Positions 37,042 to 51,028 are shown, counted from the first letter of the stretch. The stretch is DNA of 64,000 bases from Rhabditoides inermis (GCA_963966185.1 CAWZYM010000045.1:246001-310000); one strand, 5' to 3'. The notes: a model not told the origin generated them from the sequence alone. Numbers and translations are program-made.

Positions 37042-40000
37042 TCAACGCACTAGCAGAGACGGGCAGACTGAGCCGATCCAGCGGCATCCCCACACCTGCA
37101 CTCGAACCGGGCGCACTAAAATACATACGTTTTGTTAATTAAATCCATACAATGGTAACGAGTATAAACATGAGTTTCTAACACTCAACCCACTCTACCT
37201 GATAAGAAAGAATATGTGAAACATTACATTATTACATACCGAACTGGCTGTAATTCGGAAAAAATCGGAAGCCCAGCGAGGTGTGCAGCAGGTTGCACAG
37301 GAAGACAATCAGGAACGCAACGCAAGTCGCGTTGCGTAGCTGGCGCGCAAGTCGTCGTTCCAGAAGTACGAGGTAGCCACCGAACACGCAACGCGAGCAA
37401 TGACCAGAACAATCTTCACCAAGGGCTCTGCGACATCAAGCGTAAAAAGATGTCAGTCCATCCATAAAAGTAATCTAAGAAAGAGATAAAGAACAAATTC
37501 TATGAAAAATTCTTAGCCCAGAGAAGAACCGTCGAATAGTCCTTGTTGCTCACTTGAAGTAGAGGAAGAAAATGGCACTGTCGATACACGTCACCACTGA
37601 GCTGACGGAAAGGCCTAGAATATAGAGAATAAAAGTGGAACAAATGATGGAGAGAAAATGAATAGAAACACACCGCAGTACTTTCGTTGAAGATGGTAAC
37701 CGTGGAAATCATAGACTAAAACAGAATATAGCGTGCATCACACACAACGAATGTTGTAGGAAAGAAGAAGAAAACCGCCAATAAAAGCCAGTGTGTGAAA
37801 GAAACAGTGCACCAGCAGAGTGTCACAACAGACTGGGTCAGCAGAGATAAGGTAGTGAGTGCGAGAGAGGAAACGGACACTGTCACCCGATCACGAACAT
37901 ACAGTACTCGGGTCATTGTCTTGTTAGCATGCATTGTGCAACAAAACATGTAACCCTGTTGACACACTATACCACACGATCCGGTAAGAATTGAACGAAT
38001 TTCGGGCAGGTGGGACCTAGGAGCAACGTGCGTGGATACAGGGGTTTTCCAAGGGTGCTCTACAAGGTAGTATAGGTGGTTTTGTCCAATATGCAAATTT
38101 GGTCCAGTAAGGGACCATGACCTCAAATCAGTCAGTTTTTGTCCAAAACAACTTCTGAAAGCTTGTTCAATTTGTCTTGATAATATAAGACTTTTTGTAC
38201 ATGAACAATTTTTCCATAAAATGAAAAATAAAAAAAGTAATGATAATCAAAAAAATGAAAATAAATTTATAATTCATTTTTTGAGAACTTTTTGTCCCGA
38301 AACAACAATAGCGACTAACACTATCAGATTCTACGCATTTGAGTTACTTACTATGATTTTTATCGAGAAAATCTGATGTGCCTTTTCTTTCATCCAGGCG
38401 ATGAAAATGGCCTGAAATCAAAATTTTCCTTTTTCTGCCATTTTTGTAGTCTTTCGTTTCGAAACAACATAAACCACTACTATATTCGGATTCTACATCT
38501 TTTAAATAATATACACGCTAGTTTTTAGCCAAATCCGGTGTTGCCTTTTTCTCTTCACTTTTCACTTTTCACTTGTCATTTGTGCCATTTTCATCGCCCT
38601 GGATGAGCGAAAAGGCAACACCGATTTGGCTATAAGCAAACACATATACTAATAATAAGATGTAGAATCCGAATATAGTAGTGGTTTATGTTGTTTCGAA
38701 ACGAAAGACTTGGAAAATGGCGAGAAAACGGAAAGTTTTGAATTCAGGCAATTTTCATCGCCTGGATGAGAGAAAAGGCAACACCAAATTTTCTCGATAA
38801 AAATCATAGTAACTAATTGAAATGCGAGAATCTGATAGTGTTAGTCGCTATTGTTGTTTCGGGGCGAAAAGTTCTCGAAAAAAAATATAAATTCATTTTC
38901 ATTTTTTTGATCGTAACTTTTTATTTTTCATTTTATGGAAAAATTGTTTATGTACAAAAAGTCTTATATTATCAAGACAAATTGAACAAGCCTTTCACGA
39001 AATTGTTTTGGATGAAAACTGACTGATTTCGACGGTCATGGTCCTTACTGGACCAAATTTCCATTTACCTTGTAGAGCACCCTTGAAAACCTCTGTATCC
39101 ACGCACGTTGCTCCTAGGTCCCACCCTCGTTCGATTCTTACGCGGATCGTGTGATACACGATTGATTCGAGAGGCATAACTATATATTCATTATTTCATT
39201 ATATTTGATATTAGCACTCCGGCAAATTCTTTGTTATTACCAAAACCATCAAACATGAAACAACGTATACATTTTTACAACAAATGGATCGACCTGGTGG
39301 GACGCTGGAGGATGGAGTAAAAGAGGGGTGCATTTGCATAACGTAACATGCTTAACAATGAGATATCAGAGAGAAGGGGCAGCTCTGCCGCCAAAAAACG
39401 GATAAACAGACAGATCTAGAGATGGTCCGGTTAAACTCTTCACGGTTTTTTCGGTTCGGTTTACCGGTTAACCGAACCGAAACTTCGAAAAACCGGTTCC
39501 GGTTAACCGGTTAACCGATTTTAAAACGGTTTTCGGTTAACCGGTTAACCGAACCGTGACTTCAAAAAACCGGTTTCGGTTAACCGGTTTTTAACCGGTT
39601 TTCGGTTATCGAAACCGACACTGAAGGTGTGAGATCATCAAAGATAGCGCGAAATTCAATCTCAGTTGTCAGTTACCGACATTGTTACATCACAAAACTC
39701 GAGAAATTTGACAATACGAGCGTCGAACTTAGCCTAGACAGTCAGCTACAGGGAACGGTTAACCGAACCGGTTAACCGACAGATTCGGTTAACCGGTTCG
39801 GTTAACCGAAAACCGGTTTCTGTTACGGTTTTTCGGTTCGGTTAACCGAAATCAAAACGGTTTCCGGTTAACCGAACCGGTTAAAAAACCGAAAACCGGA
39901 AAAATAACCGAAATGACGGTTAACCGGACCATCTCTAGACAGATCCCAATTCGAGCAAGGAACAATCGATTGAAAAAGAGAACAAAACCTACTGCCAACA

Positions 40001-40112
40001 AATGGTAATGATAAACAACAATAAGCACTGCATGAATAAACACGGATGTCGCATGAGTAAATCTGCTATTGGAGATCTCATTCGGATCATTTTGACCGGG
40101 TCTCGCTAACAT
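37042..40112 (-). CDS. Small multi-span membrane protein, unknown
   Basis: Five exons 39989-40112, 37674-37715, 37554-37614, 37240-37427 and 37042-37115 sum to 163 codons with all phases agreeing; predicted 162 aa. It starts MLARPGQN. Hydrophobic stretches are SVFIHAVLIVVYHYHLLAVV, LSVSSVVTCIDSAIFFLYF and VAFLIVFLCNLLHTSLGF, so three or four membrane passes are likely. A Cys-rich loop EDCSGHCSRC precedes an Arg-rich ERRLARQLRN. The first intron (37716-39988) is swollen by a foldback element and a hAT MITE. The start is 61 bp downstream of the stop of the AT-hook gene on the same strand, with an acceptor-like TATGTACAG at about 40130, suggesting co-transcription. I do not recognise the family. 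Confidence 0.5.
37968..39158. mobile_element. 1.2-kb foldback (long inverted repeat) element
   Basis: Two imperfect arms of about 570-590 bp are inverted copies meeting near 38565. Outer landmarks are CACACGATCC at about 37972 and its complement at 39145; middle landmarks are GGTCCAGTAAGGACCATG-like sequence at 38100 and 39040; inner landmarks are GTTTCGAAACAACATAAACC at 38456 and its complement near 38690. There is no open frame. Its transcript, being within an intron, would fold into a long double strand. Confidence 0.85.
39417..39937. mobile_element. hAT-type MITE built of GGTTAACCG repeats
   Basis: Inverted termini TAGAGATGGTCCGGTTAA and its near-complement end at 39937. An exact 8-bp duplication GACAGATC flanks it (39409-39416 and 39938-39945), the hallmark of hAT transposition. 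The 521-bp interior is almost entirely variations of CGGTTAACCG. No transposase, so non-autonomous. Confidence 0.92.
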
Positions 40113-40173
40113 ACTATTCCAAGAACACTACTGTACATAGAACATAGATATGTGACAGACAGACAGGGGCAGG

Positions 40174-43100
40174 CTACTCGACTCCAATCTCCTCCTCGGC
40201 AGCCACCACCTGCTCCTCCCCCTCCACCACCTGCTCCATCGCCTGCTCCTGCTCCTCCACAGTGGCCGGCTTCTCCCCTGCCTCTTCCTGCTCCACCTGC
40301 TCCTCCACCACCACATGCTCCTCTTCGTCCACCTCCTGGTGGTCGAAGTGGTGCTCGACAACCTCTTCTTCCTCCGCCTGGATCTCCATGCCCAGCACAA
40401 TTCGGCAGTTGTCGAGCACCCTCTGTTCGTTGCGAGCGACGAGGAGACGGAAGAGGGCATCGAGAGTGTCCTCCTCGGTGGCCGTTCCCAGCTGGTCGGC
40501 CGCCTGCTCCAACACTGCGTCCAGCCCAGCGCGCACCGCGTCCATCTGCAACACTCTCCTGTCACTGTCCCGTGCCGTGTCTCCCCCCCCTCCCCTCCCC
40601 TCCCGTACCTGCAGGGGCACGGCGGCGGGCGGCTGCGACGGGGCGGCGGCGGCAGCAGCGGGAGGCACGGCAGACAGGGTGAGCGCCGTGTCGTCTCCAC
40701 CTCCCTCCACAACCTCCTCCAGTCCAATGTGCGCAATGTCCATCTGACCGTCGAGTGGAGGCGCGTCGCCTTCCAGAATCTGGCCTAGCTGCAACACACC
40801 TCATGTAATCCACCCACCCTCCGCCCTCCCCTCGCGTCTCGCGCACCTTCTTCTCGTCGGCGTCTGCTCCCCCGGCCATTCGGTCGACTCCCCTGTCAGC
40901 GGCTGCTCCCTCCACCTGCAGCACGGCCGCATCGGGCAGATCCCACTGCGCGTTCGGCCCGCGTCGCATCATCGACAGCAGCTCGGCGAGCGTCGGCCCG
41001 TCCCGCAATGCCGGCATCACCAGCTCCTCCTCGAACATCTACAAACAATACCATACCATAACAAGTTCAGTAGTCGAAACATCGACTCACCGTGTGAGGT
41101 GCAGTGACGTTGGTGACGGGGAGACCGAGCTTCCTCTGTGCCACACCAATCGAGTACATCTTGCTGCTCGAGCCTGGCTGACGGTACGAGCGAGATGGCG
41201 GCTTTGAGCGAGACAGATTGTAGAGCTGAAAGGAGATGTGCGTTTCACAGATCCCACACATCAATTTCCACTCCACCCACCTTCTTGGCCGAAGACACAG
41301 CTCCGGGCCGCGAGTGCTGGAGAACGCTGAATGCCTCCAGGGGCGACTTCTCCTCGAGAAGCATACGCGCCTCGCGCTGCACAGAAGGAGCCATGCGCAT
41401 GAAGGGACTCTCGTTGTGCACACTGCAACACGAGGCAATCAGTGACTAGCCATTGTCGATCCTCCCCGCCCAGCTCCCAGTACCTGTTTCCGTGCTTGAC
41501 GGTAGTGGGCATGTCTCCATCCTCGAGATACTGGTACATGATGAGACAGTTACCGACCAGCTCGTGGCCCTTGAGAACGTACATCACCTGCAAGCATCGA
41601 CGCATCAGCTACTCGAGCCCCTCTCCCCATACGCACCTTCTTCCTGAGCCTGGGCAGACGGGGCAGAACAGCCGTGTAGATGACGAGTTGGAATGCAGTC
41701 ATGTTGGGTCGCGCGCCCGACACGACTCGCAGCTCGCCCTTCCTGTTCGTCTCGCAAGCGCAGCGCCTTGTCTTGGGCCGCCTGCCGGCTATGCCCTCTG
41801 CAGAGTAGTTCTCGCTCCACGGACCCAGCCCGTCGCACGTGAAGTTGCGGTAGTCGTGGCCGTGCCCATCCACGAAGAACACGAACGTGCCGCGCGAGTC
41901 AATCAGTGGAGGGAAGTTGGGCACTGTGCGGTTCAAGCAACCCAGCTTGTGCCTGCAAAACAACAATACATTCTTCTTTTACATACTATCTCTCTCTAAA
42001 TACTCACAGCAAATGGGGCTTGTTGATGAGATAGTGGAGGGCGCGGTTCTTGTTCACTTCGAAGTCCTCGTCTATCACAGACAGACACACAGTGTCGTCC
42101 AGCATCTGCATCGACTCGCCGAACTGAAACAGCAATACATGTCCACCTGTCCTGCACACTTCATTCTCCAATTCCCCGCCCCTCACTCACTGGACTCTCC
42201 CTCTCGCTCTCGCTAATCTCGTCCACATCGTCGTCGACTCCCTTGAAGCGGATCATGTGAGCGAGCGAATTGGGCACGGATGCAGGTGCAATGGCGCTCA
42301 TGTGCCTCGCGTAGACAGCGCCTCCACCCAGCGACGGCAGGTTGCCCGGCTCCACATAATCGTACATCACCATGCACAGCCCTACCGCGTGGGTAAAGTC
42401 CGGAGCGCCCGCCACAAAGTACACCTAACAATGCAGATTCAGTACTCACCTCCATCATACCATCACCATACAACGACACTCCGGACATTATGACTCACCT
42501 TCTTCCTGAGACGAGAGCACCTGTGCAGCATCGAGTAGTACTCGACGAGTTGGAACGGGGCCTGGCGCCAGTCCATTCCATCAGCCTACAATACACAGAC
42601 GCATTATTGGACCCTCTATAAAATGTACTTGTACTCACAATGGAGTAGGACGAGTCGGCGTTGCGCACCACTGCAAAGCGACGAGTCTTCGTGCGGCACA
42701 CGGCCGATGTCGCTGCAATACACACATCAGCAGTCAACACCCACACTCTTCTATCCGCCTCCACCTCCCTCACTCGCCCACTCGCTCCCTCGCTCACTCA
42801 CGATCGTCCTCGTTGCCACCGCTCCAGGGCGAGAGCGCGTCCCTGTTCACCAAACGCAGATCCACATTCTTTCCTTGGACGAAGAAGGCGAACGCTTTGG
42901 CGGTGCGCACCATTGGAGGCAGCTGCGGGCGCTCGGCCAGAACCACGCCACGACCCTCCCTACACACCATTTCACATCAACACATGTGCGGCAACACACT
43001 CACATGATATGGGGGTTTGTGAGAACGTGAAGAACGGCGTTCCTGTTGCACGCGGCGCGGCGGTTGCGCACGATCAGATACGGAAGACCGCTCGCCGTGT

Positions 43101-46100
43101 GACCGACACGACGTCCGAACTGCAATCGAGACACGTTGATACCATGTGTGCAGTACTGCAGTCTATGACTGACCGCCTCCGAGTTCTCCTCGTCGTCGGC
43201 CACGTCTCCGGCCGCGGCAGCCGCCTCGCCCGCCGCCCCGTCCTTGTCGACCGCATTGCAGTCGTCGTCGATCACCTCGTCCTCTGCCATCTCCTGCCCG
43301 CCCGCTCCCGCAGCCAGCATCGCCTCGCCCACCCAGTCGCCATTGTCCAGCACCTCCACGTTGTGTGCCACGTTCAGGTTCTCGATGTCGCCCACTCCGT
43401 TCGTCACATCGATCAGCTCGTCGTCCATCTCGTCTCCGTCCACGTCCACCTCCCTGTCCACGTCTCCGTCGGCGCCGCGAGCCGCCTGCTGCTGTTGCAT
43501 GAGGGCGCGACGGTTGTACGCATGCTGCATGTGTCCCATCGGCAGTTCTGCGTGGATGGCCATGTGAGGGTTCACCGCGTGCTTCCATATTCCCTTACGG
43601 CGTGAACGACCACGCAGCGGGCGGGGCACCTGCAACACAACCCATCATCCACATCCACCTATCTCGATAACACTTGACGTTACTCACCTCTCCCTCCACC
43701 ATGTACTCGTAGCTGTAGACCACGTTGCCGATGATCTGGTAGTTGTCGCGCAGCACGTACATGATCTGTGAACACGTGCTCAATTATCACATCCTCTCGT
43801 CACCTGCCCCCTCGTTCGAACCACTCACCCTCTTCCTCAGACGAGGGCACCTGGCCAGAGTGGTGCAGATCTCCACGAGCTGTAGGTTCGTCTCTCGCCA
43901 GTCTACTCCGCGTCTCTCCGCCAGCTCTCCATTGTCAGACTCGTACAGACCCCATTTGCGAGTCTTCGCGCGATATGCTGCAATCATATGCACTCATTAT
44001 CGTTTCTCGCTTGCCCATATCGTACATTTACAGTTTGTGTTATTGATTGTGATTGCATTTTCATGTGTACTCGGTAACTATTTTATAATGTACTCATCCG
44101 AACTGACTTATGGCATTTGGCATTTCATGTAACTTTGACTCACTGTAGCTGCTCCAGGGACTGAGTCCATCGTTGGTGAGAGTGCGCTGGTCCAGTACCT
44201 TCCTGCCATCCACAAATGCGACAAACACATCGCGTCCGGGAATGAGCGGTGGTATGTGTGGACGAGTCGCAAGCAGGTGATCACCACTACAACACCCAAG
44301 TCAAAGTCAACACAGCCAGAAAAAGGTACCAGAAACACTCACACCAACTCGGGTCGATTGACGAGATAGTCGAGAAGCATACGTCTGTTCTGAGTCCACA
44401 CAGAATCTTTCGCGCGCAACCAGCGCTCACCACTCTCCGACACAATCTCCTGGCTGTCAAACTAAAAAGAAGAAGTACGGCTCTACTACTCAGAAGTACA
44501 GCATTGACTGACAGGGCAGGGCAGAGGCTGCATGGGGTCCATATCGAGAGGGTCTCCAATCACTCCCAGCTGCCTGCCAGGAGCCATAATGGGCGGAGTC
44601 GGTGCGGCAGCATCGCCCCCCGCCGCACACATGCCAGCATCATCCAGAAGCTCGTCCATTCCATCCGGACCGTCTAACGATATCTGCAATACAATTACGT
44701 ATGCGACGAGTGGAGGTGGAGGGTGAGATTATTACGCATATACCTTGCTGGGAGGCTGCTCCATCTTGACAGCGCGGTTCAGATGGTACACACCGTAGCG
44801 AGGAGATGGCACAGCACTGAACACAACATTGTCAATCATAATTTCACTTCAACTCTTCTGCATTTTGATCGGATACATTTGTATGCTCACTGACCCCATG
44901 AGCTGCTGCATCTGACGAATCTCCTTTCCTATTGCGTTTCCGTGAGGCACAATAGTGGGCGCATGGGAGCAGGCATCAGAGTACTCGTAGATCACCATGA
45001 TGGTACTGCGCACACGAGCCGAGTCGCGCACATAGTACAGCTACAACACAACGTATGTCCCATTGTAATTGTAAATGCTTCCTCAAGTTCTGGGAATATT
45101 TCCCCTCTTCTTACTTTCTTTTTGAGGACAGGATGGCGCGGCAGACTGGCATAGTACTCGACCAGGTTGAGTTCTGTGTCTGAATAGCAGCGACCGGGAA
45201 CTAGCTCCAGTGTTCCGTCAGCACCCGGCGCCACCGGAAAGCGGCGCACCTTCGGACGCACCGAAGGAATGTGGTGCTCTTGGTTCGCGGAAGTGCCCTG
45301 GTTAACAGCTGAAACAATACACTCATCAGCCTCAGAGACAATGACATTCAACTTACCACTGTACGACCACGGCACGAGACCGTCGTGACTGAGCTCGCGG
45401 TGTGTCTTGCCGGCAGATCCCTGCACAAAGAAAACGAACGCGGCCTTGTGAGCAACCAGAGGAGGAAGTAGCGGCATCTGGCGATTCATCCAGCCGTTCT
45501 GGCGCCTAAATTAATTTTTGAAAAATGTTCCAAATTCCAATGTTCGTATTTACATTGTTTAACCACTATTTACTATTTAAAATATGACCGTCTGTTCTAC
45601 GTTATTCAAAACCCCTCGCATGCTTTGCAAATATTCATACCCTGTCTACTAGGCTCATTAATAAACATAAGCGAGCGCATTGCAATTCCATGCGCCTGAC
45701 CCAAACAAGTGTCGACCCCCGATGATATCCTATCTAACGGCGTTCGCGCTCTAAACAATCGCACAGGGTGGAATGAATCACCCAGTCCAGGCAGAGGGGC
45801 GAGCCCCGTTGTCCTTTCCCTTGTCGCGCATCTTGTTCACATCGCACATCCACTATTTACACACATCGTTAGACTACCCCAACACATCATCGCCACGGAG
45901 CCGCCGTCCAACAATACATCCCACACCGCACTCGCTCTCGCACTCTTTCCATTTGCTTTCCCACACCCCACTCACCCAAGGCCCCCATTCAGACATGGGC
46001 GCTCCACCATAGCACCTCACCACACACACACACACATTTCGAAACACCCGCCTCACACATAAACCTGAATCAGCAGGGTGATTCACCAGCAGTCCCAATT

Positions 46101-47906
46101 CCCTTTCCATGGCGCACTTTTTCTTCTTTATCAGCATATAATCCCGTTTGCCACATGCAAGATCAATAGTACTAGTCGCAGTAACTACGCGTGAATAGAT
46201 GAAGCGGCTAGTATGGTAGTATGATTGTGATATTACGATACAGTAAAGCTACTCTCGGTGCCATTTCTACACTTACATCATTTCGGCTGATACAAATTAA
46301 TTCCTCCATCTCGCTGGTTGACTTCATGCCACACACCGCCCTCGCAATACTCCGTGTGTAAGTGTGTGTGTGTCTGTGTGTGTGTTCACCTATAATTTCA
46401 CACCACTACGACTCGAAGTCGCGCATTCCGCTTGCTAGCCCAATCGATCCCCAGGCGACTCGCACGGTGCGCCAGCGAGATGGGCGATAGGCGAGGAGAG
46501 AGCGGATCAGCTGACTGTGAGCGGGCGGGGTGGGAGAGAGTGCGCGCGTCCTATGACCGATACAAGAACAAGAAAAGACACCAAGAACAAGCAGATTGTA
46601 ACGCGAGCGCAGACAAGCAGACAGCAGACAGCCAACACCACCTGTCCTTCAATTACACGTACATGTACTTTTAAGTTAACATCACTGATTCTTTCTCATT
46701 CATCCTCATCTTTCGATCTTTCGTTTCGAGACTCACACACTGTCGCCGGTGAGCAGCTGGAGAATGCAGAGCCTCCTAGTGAGTTGCGGCAACCTCTCGG
46801 GCAACACTTGCACGTACAGATCTCCCTGGTCGGTGCGCTTCACTTCCATGTCCACCAGCTGATCCAGAGGAAGCGGGTCGCTAGTGCGGCTCAAACACTA
46901 CATTTCAACCCATCATTACGCCTCTCACTCACCTGATACGACTTCTTCTTCCACCACTGATCGTGTTTTCGAGAGGGTGATCATCTGCATGCTCGTCGGG
47001 AACATCCTCGTCCTCGTCACTGTCGTCCATGCGAATCTCCACTTCATCGTCCACCAAAGTATCATCGTTTGTACGCTGATCACGAATTTTCTCCTGCTGG
47101 CGGCGAGAAACCTTAGAGTGTATTTTGTAGATCATTATTGAAAAAAATGTGGTAAATCAAACCTTGGTGGACGACGTGGGGCTTGTGACATTGATGGTCT
47201 CATCTTCATCATCGTGTTCGTCCGGCTCCTCTTCCTTCACCTTGCGCCCTCCCGGAAGCAGCTCAGGAGGAAGACCCTCCAATTCATTTTTTTTCTATTA
47301 TCATGTGCAACTTGAATGACACACCTTGAATTCCTTCGCACGTGGGATGCGAGTACGTTTCGGAGTCGGTTCAACTATGATCGATGGTGATGGAGAAACC
47401 ACTTCTAAAAAGATTTTTTTCTGAATAAAGCCTATACGATAAATAAATAGAATGCAAGAAAGTTTGACAAAACAACTTACTCGGAGAGATATGCCGATTG
47501 TTCTGTCCTCCGCTTTGAGCAAGGCTCTGCTTGCTCGGGCGCCCTCGCTTCCTTCCGCGAGGCGTCACCGCGGACGCCGAGGTGCCCACCTCTTGAGATT
47601 GAGCAACGTGCGGCAGAAGAACATCATCTAAACACATCACAATAAAGCAGACACAGGTATTAACATACCGTAATCAGCCGTGGTGATGAGGGTGTCTTCA
47701 TTGGTCTCAGTGTCAACCACTTTATGAGCTTTCTTCTCGGGAGATGCCGTTGAAGATGTAGTCCTTCTGCGAGTTTGCATAATTGAGGGAGAAGGTACAT
47801 GTCGGTCCTTCTCCGCCTCAGTATCCTGAGATTTCTGACTGGATTGCGCGGAACGAGGAGTTTTTGGAGGTCTTCCCCTTCCTCTTTTCGCAGGACTCTC
47901 TTCCAT
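40174..47906 (-). CDS. AT-hook protein with four copies of an unknown module
   Basis: A 29-exon model gives 1,611 aa; exon lengths sum exactly to 1,612 codons. Exons: 47669-47906, 47481-47627, 47325-47404, 47163-47294, 46933-47111, 46737-46889, 45357-45505, 45115-45308, 44891-45040, 44744-44816, 44514-44683, 44343-44461, 44144-44286, 43829-43977, 43688-43765, 43174-43629, 43004-43119, 42802-42959, 42639-42712, 42499-42585, 42191-42424, 42008-42123, 41637-41952, 41484-41587, 41281-41422, 41091-41225, 40847-41038, 40609-40788, 40174-40545. The N terminus has AT-hooks KRGRGRPPKTP and RKRGRPSKQ, then acidic stretches. Four modules of about 150-180 aa follow, each with a PPL/PPM-x(6-7)-F-x-F-F-V-x-G motif, DGL-x-PWS, a K-T/V-RR strand, LVEYY-like and RLRKK segments, then a YV...MVxYEY-like strand. 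Acidic linkers separate them and the C terminus is Glu-rich. AT-hooks suggest DNA binding in the nucleus. I do not recognise the module. The ATG follows a TTTCTTTAG acceptor directly. Confidence 0.75.
45506..46736. other. 1.2-kb intron of the AT-hook gene
   Basis: The longest intron of this gene. It contains a CA-rich tract at 46020-46035, a (GT)n tract near 46360-46385 and no supported exon. The flanking exons join in frame across it (GT plus G gives Val). Confidence 0.55.
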
Positions 47907-48216
47907 CTAAAGAAAGTATTGCATATTGCAACGTACTTATCTGAGTTTTCATCAGAACAGATATTTTAACAGAATTATCAACTGTTCAGAAGAACGAAAA
48001 AAGTGCAAACAAAATATGAAATACTTTATTATTCCGTTGGGTTGTACAAGTATCGTAGATAAAAATAAAGTTGATAAGAATAAATAACAAGTGAGGCGTC
48101 GTCATCATCTACAGAGGAACCCCGACTGCGCCATGCGGACCGGAATATCACAAGGTTTGGGCGATAGAAACATACAAATCTAAAACGCGTGGGCGGGCCT
48201 ATTATGCGGGCCAAGG
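47907..48216. other. Short rab-11 to AT-hook gene interval
   Basis: Holds the 3' end of rab-11 and the trans-splice region of the downstream gene. The pyrimidine-rich acceptor TACTTTCTTTAG (minus strand) abuts the next ATG. The 310-bp spacing is compatible with a nematode operon. Confidence 0.5.
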
Positions 48217-49090
<874 letters not shown>

Positions 49091-49634
49091 GACAAATGAG
49101 ATCTACAAAATAATACTTATTAATTCAAACACGAAGAAGACAATCAAAAAATTGATGACGAATGTTTAAAAAAAAAATGAACACACGAACATTTCACACA
49201 TATCGGATATCCATTTCGAATTAAAATATTGTTAATTACGATTAAAAAAAAGATCCGTTTGATAAACAGTCGGCGCTTGTCAGCGCTTGACAATTAATCA
49301 ATAACCGGACGTGGAATAGACACAGCCGACAGTGAACACAGCTCCAGCACTGGCCAATCGGATGGGTGGCGGTCACCAACTCGACAAGCGACCGCAACGC
49401 AAACAGGACGCGTAGCGGGCGATATCGTGCAATAAGCAGTGACGCTCGACTCTCGGCACGACTTTTTAAATTTGTTCAGGGATGTTACCGTAACATTCGT
49501 GAAATATATGTTCTTTTTATTTCAGTCGTAGGATTTTGTTTCGGTTATATTTCGTGTGCTTTAGCTATTTTTATATTGCGTTCTATTTTATTTCAAATTA
49601 TGTTTTAATTATACAGTTTTTTGCAGGGTACACA
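49091..49634. promoter_or_regulatory. Divergent promoter region, rab-11 / rpl-7
   Basis: About 545 bp separate two head-to-head housekeeping genes and must hold both promoters. It is AT-rich at both edges with a GC-richer centre (49260-49460). On the rpl-7 side it ends with TTTTTTGCAG at 49617-49626, eight bases before the ATG, a probable trans-splice acceptor. No TATA assignment is attempted. Confidence 0.6.
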
Positions 49635-50645
49635 ATGGTCCAGGCTAAGCTGCCCCAGGTTCCCGAGACCATCCTTAAGAGGAGGAAGCTCCGTGCCGAG
49701 CGCGCCGCTAAGGCTGCTGCCTCTAAGATCAAGCTTGCCGCTGTGAGTTTTTCTTAATCTAACAGCACGTCTGTATTTCATTATTTGTTGTCTTTATACC
49801 GCGAGATTGAATGTGTTGTTATTCTGGTATAATGCATTGTGCTTTATGTTTCGCAACGAGTCTTACTTTTTCAGAAGGCCAAGGAGACCAAGCTGAAGAT
49901 CTTCAAGCGCGCTGAGAAGTACGTCAACGAGTATCGCCAGTCGCAGAAGCAGCTCGTCGCTCTTAAGCGCAATGCCGAGAAGGCCGGAAACATCTACGTT
50001 CCCGAGGAGCCCAAGCTCGCCTTCGTTATCCGTATTCGTGGTATCAACCAGATGCACCCCCGTCCCCGCAAGGTGTGTAAGTGTCTCCATAGATTTATAT
50101 TTCAGAATTTTTTTTTCAGGTTCTCCAGCTGTTCCGTCTCCGCCAGATCAACAACGGAGTGTTTGTCAAGCTGAACAAGGCTACCCTGCAGATGCTCCGC
50201 ATCGTTGACCCGTACGTCGCTTGGGGATACCCCAACATGAAGACCATTCACGATCTGATCTACAAGCGCGGATTCGGAAAGGTCAAGGGATGCCGCATTC
50301 CTCTCACCGACAACACCATCATCGAGCAGTCTCTTGGTGAGATGCTTACGGGAGTCTGGCGCCGTGCATCAAACGCACATAATGCCTGTTTATTATTTTC
50401 AATTCGTAATATTTTCGTTCATCATATTTTCTTTAGGTGAGAAGGACATCATCTGTATGGAGGATCTGGTTCACGAGATCTTCAACGTTGGATCCAACTT
50501 CAAGCAGGCCACCAACTTCCTCTGGCCCTTCAAGCTCAACAACCCCACTGGTGGATGGACCAAGAAGACCAACCACTTCGTTGAGGGTGGAGACTTCGGA
50601 AACCGCGAGCTCCACATCAACAAGCTGCTGAGGAAGATGATCTAA
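49635..50645 (+). CDS. rpl-7: Large ribosomal subunit protein L7 (uL30)
   Basis: Four exons 49635-49742, 49875-50072, 50120-50336 and 50437-50645 give 243 aa with all phases agreeing; the eukaryotic L7 family is about 245-250 aa. The start is [20 protein letters not shown], with a Lys/Arg-rich extension, then [19 protein letters not shown] and [20 protein letters not shown] of the uL30 fold, [15 protein letters not shown], and C-terminal [19 protein letters not shown]. It is a 60S subunit component. Codon use is visibly biased to C/G-ending codons, as expected of a highly expressed gene. AATAAA at 50681-50686 is a well-placed poly(A) signal. Confidence 0.97.
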
Positions 50646-51028
50646 ATCAGCATTTGTTTTTTGTTACTTGTTCCGAAAGGAATAAACATTTGTTCATTGT
50701 TATTCGAAGAATTTCCTTCCTCTTGTGTGGGTCCTACGTTTTCTCGTTTCGTGAATAGGAATTCAAGATGATTACGTCATTGTAATTCGTGAAGAAGTCT
50801 GAATAACGGTCTGTTATGTTTGCATTTTTTTCAGTTTCAGACTCGCAGTTGAATATGCATAACCTTGATGTTAGCCTCATTTTCCGTGATTTTCGGACTT
50901 CTAAGACATTGGATCTTCTTTGAACATACGTGTGCTAATATTTAAATGTTAAAAAAAATTTCAAACCGAGTATAACGTACGAGAAACAGTACTGCTCCGT
51001 TTGACAGGCATATTGTTATTAAGTTAGA
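50646..51028. other. Convergent 3' flanks
   Basis: Spacer between rpl-7 (+) and the secreted-protein gene (-). It holds the rpl-7 poly(A) signal at 50681-50686. No further gene is seen. Confidence 0.5.

Noticed and set aside
37716..38126. 136-codon minus frame as part of the membrane-protein gene
   Set aside because: It runs into the foldback element and its reading frame is not needed; exon 39989-40112 joins exon 37674-37715 in phase.
42661..43605. Long plus-strand open frames over the AT-hook gene
   Set aside because: They are antisense shadows of GC-rich minus-strand exons 42639-43629, which carry splice sites and the repeated module.
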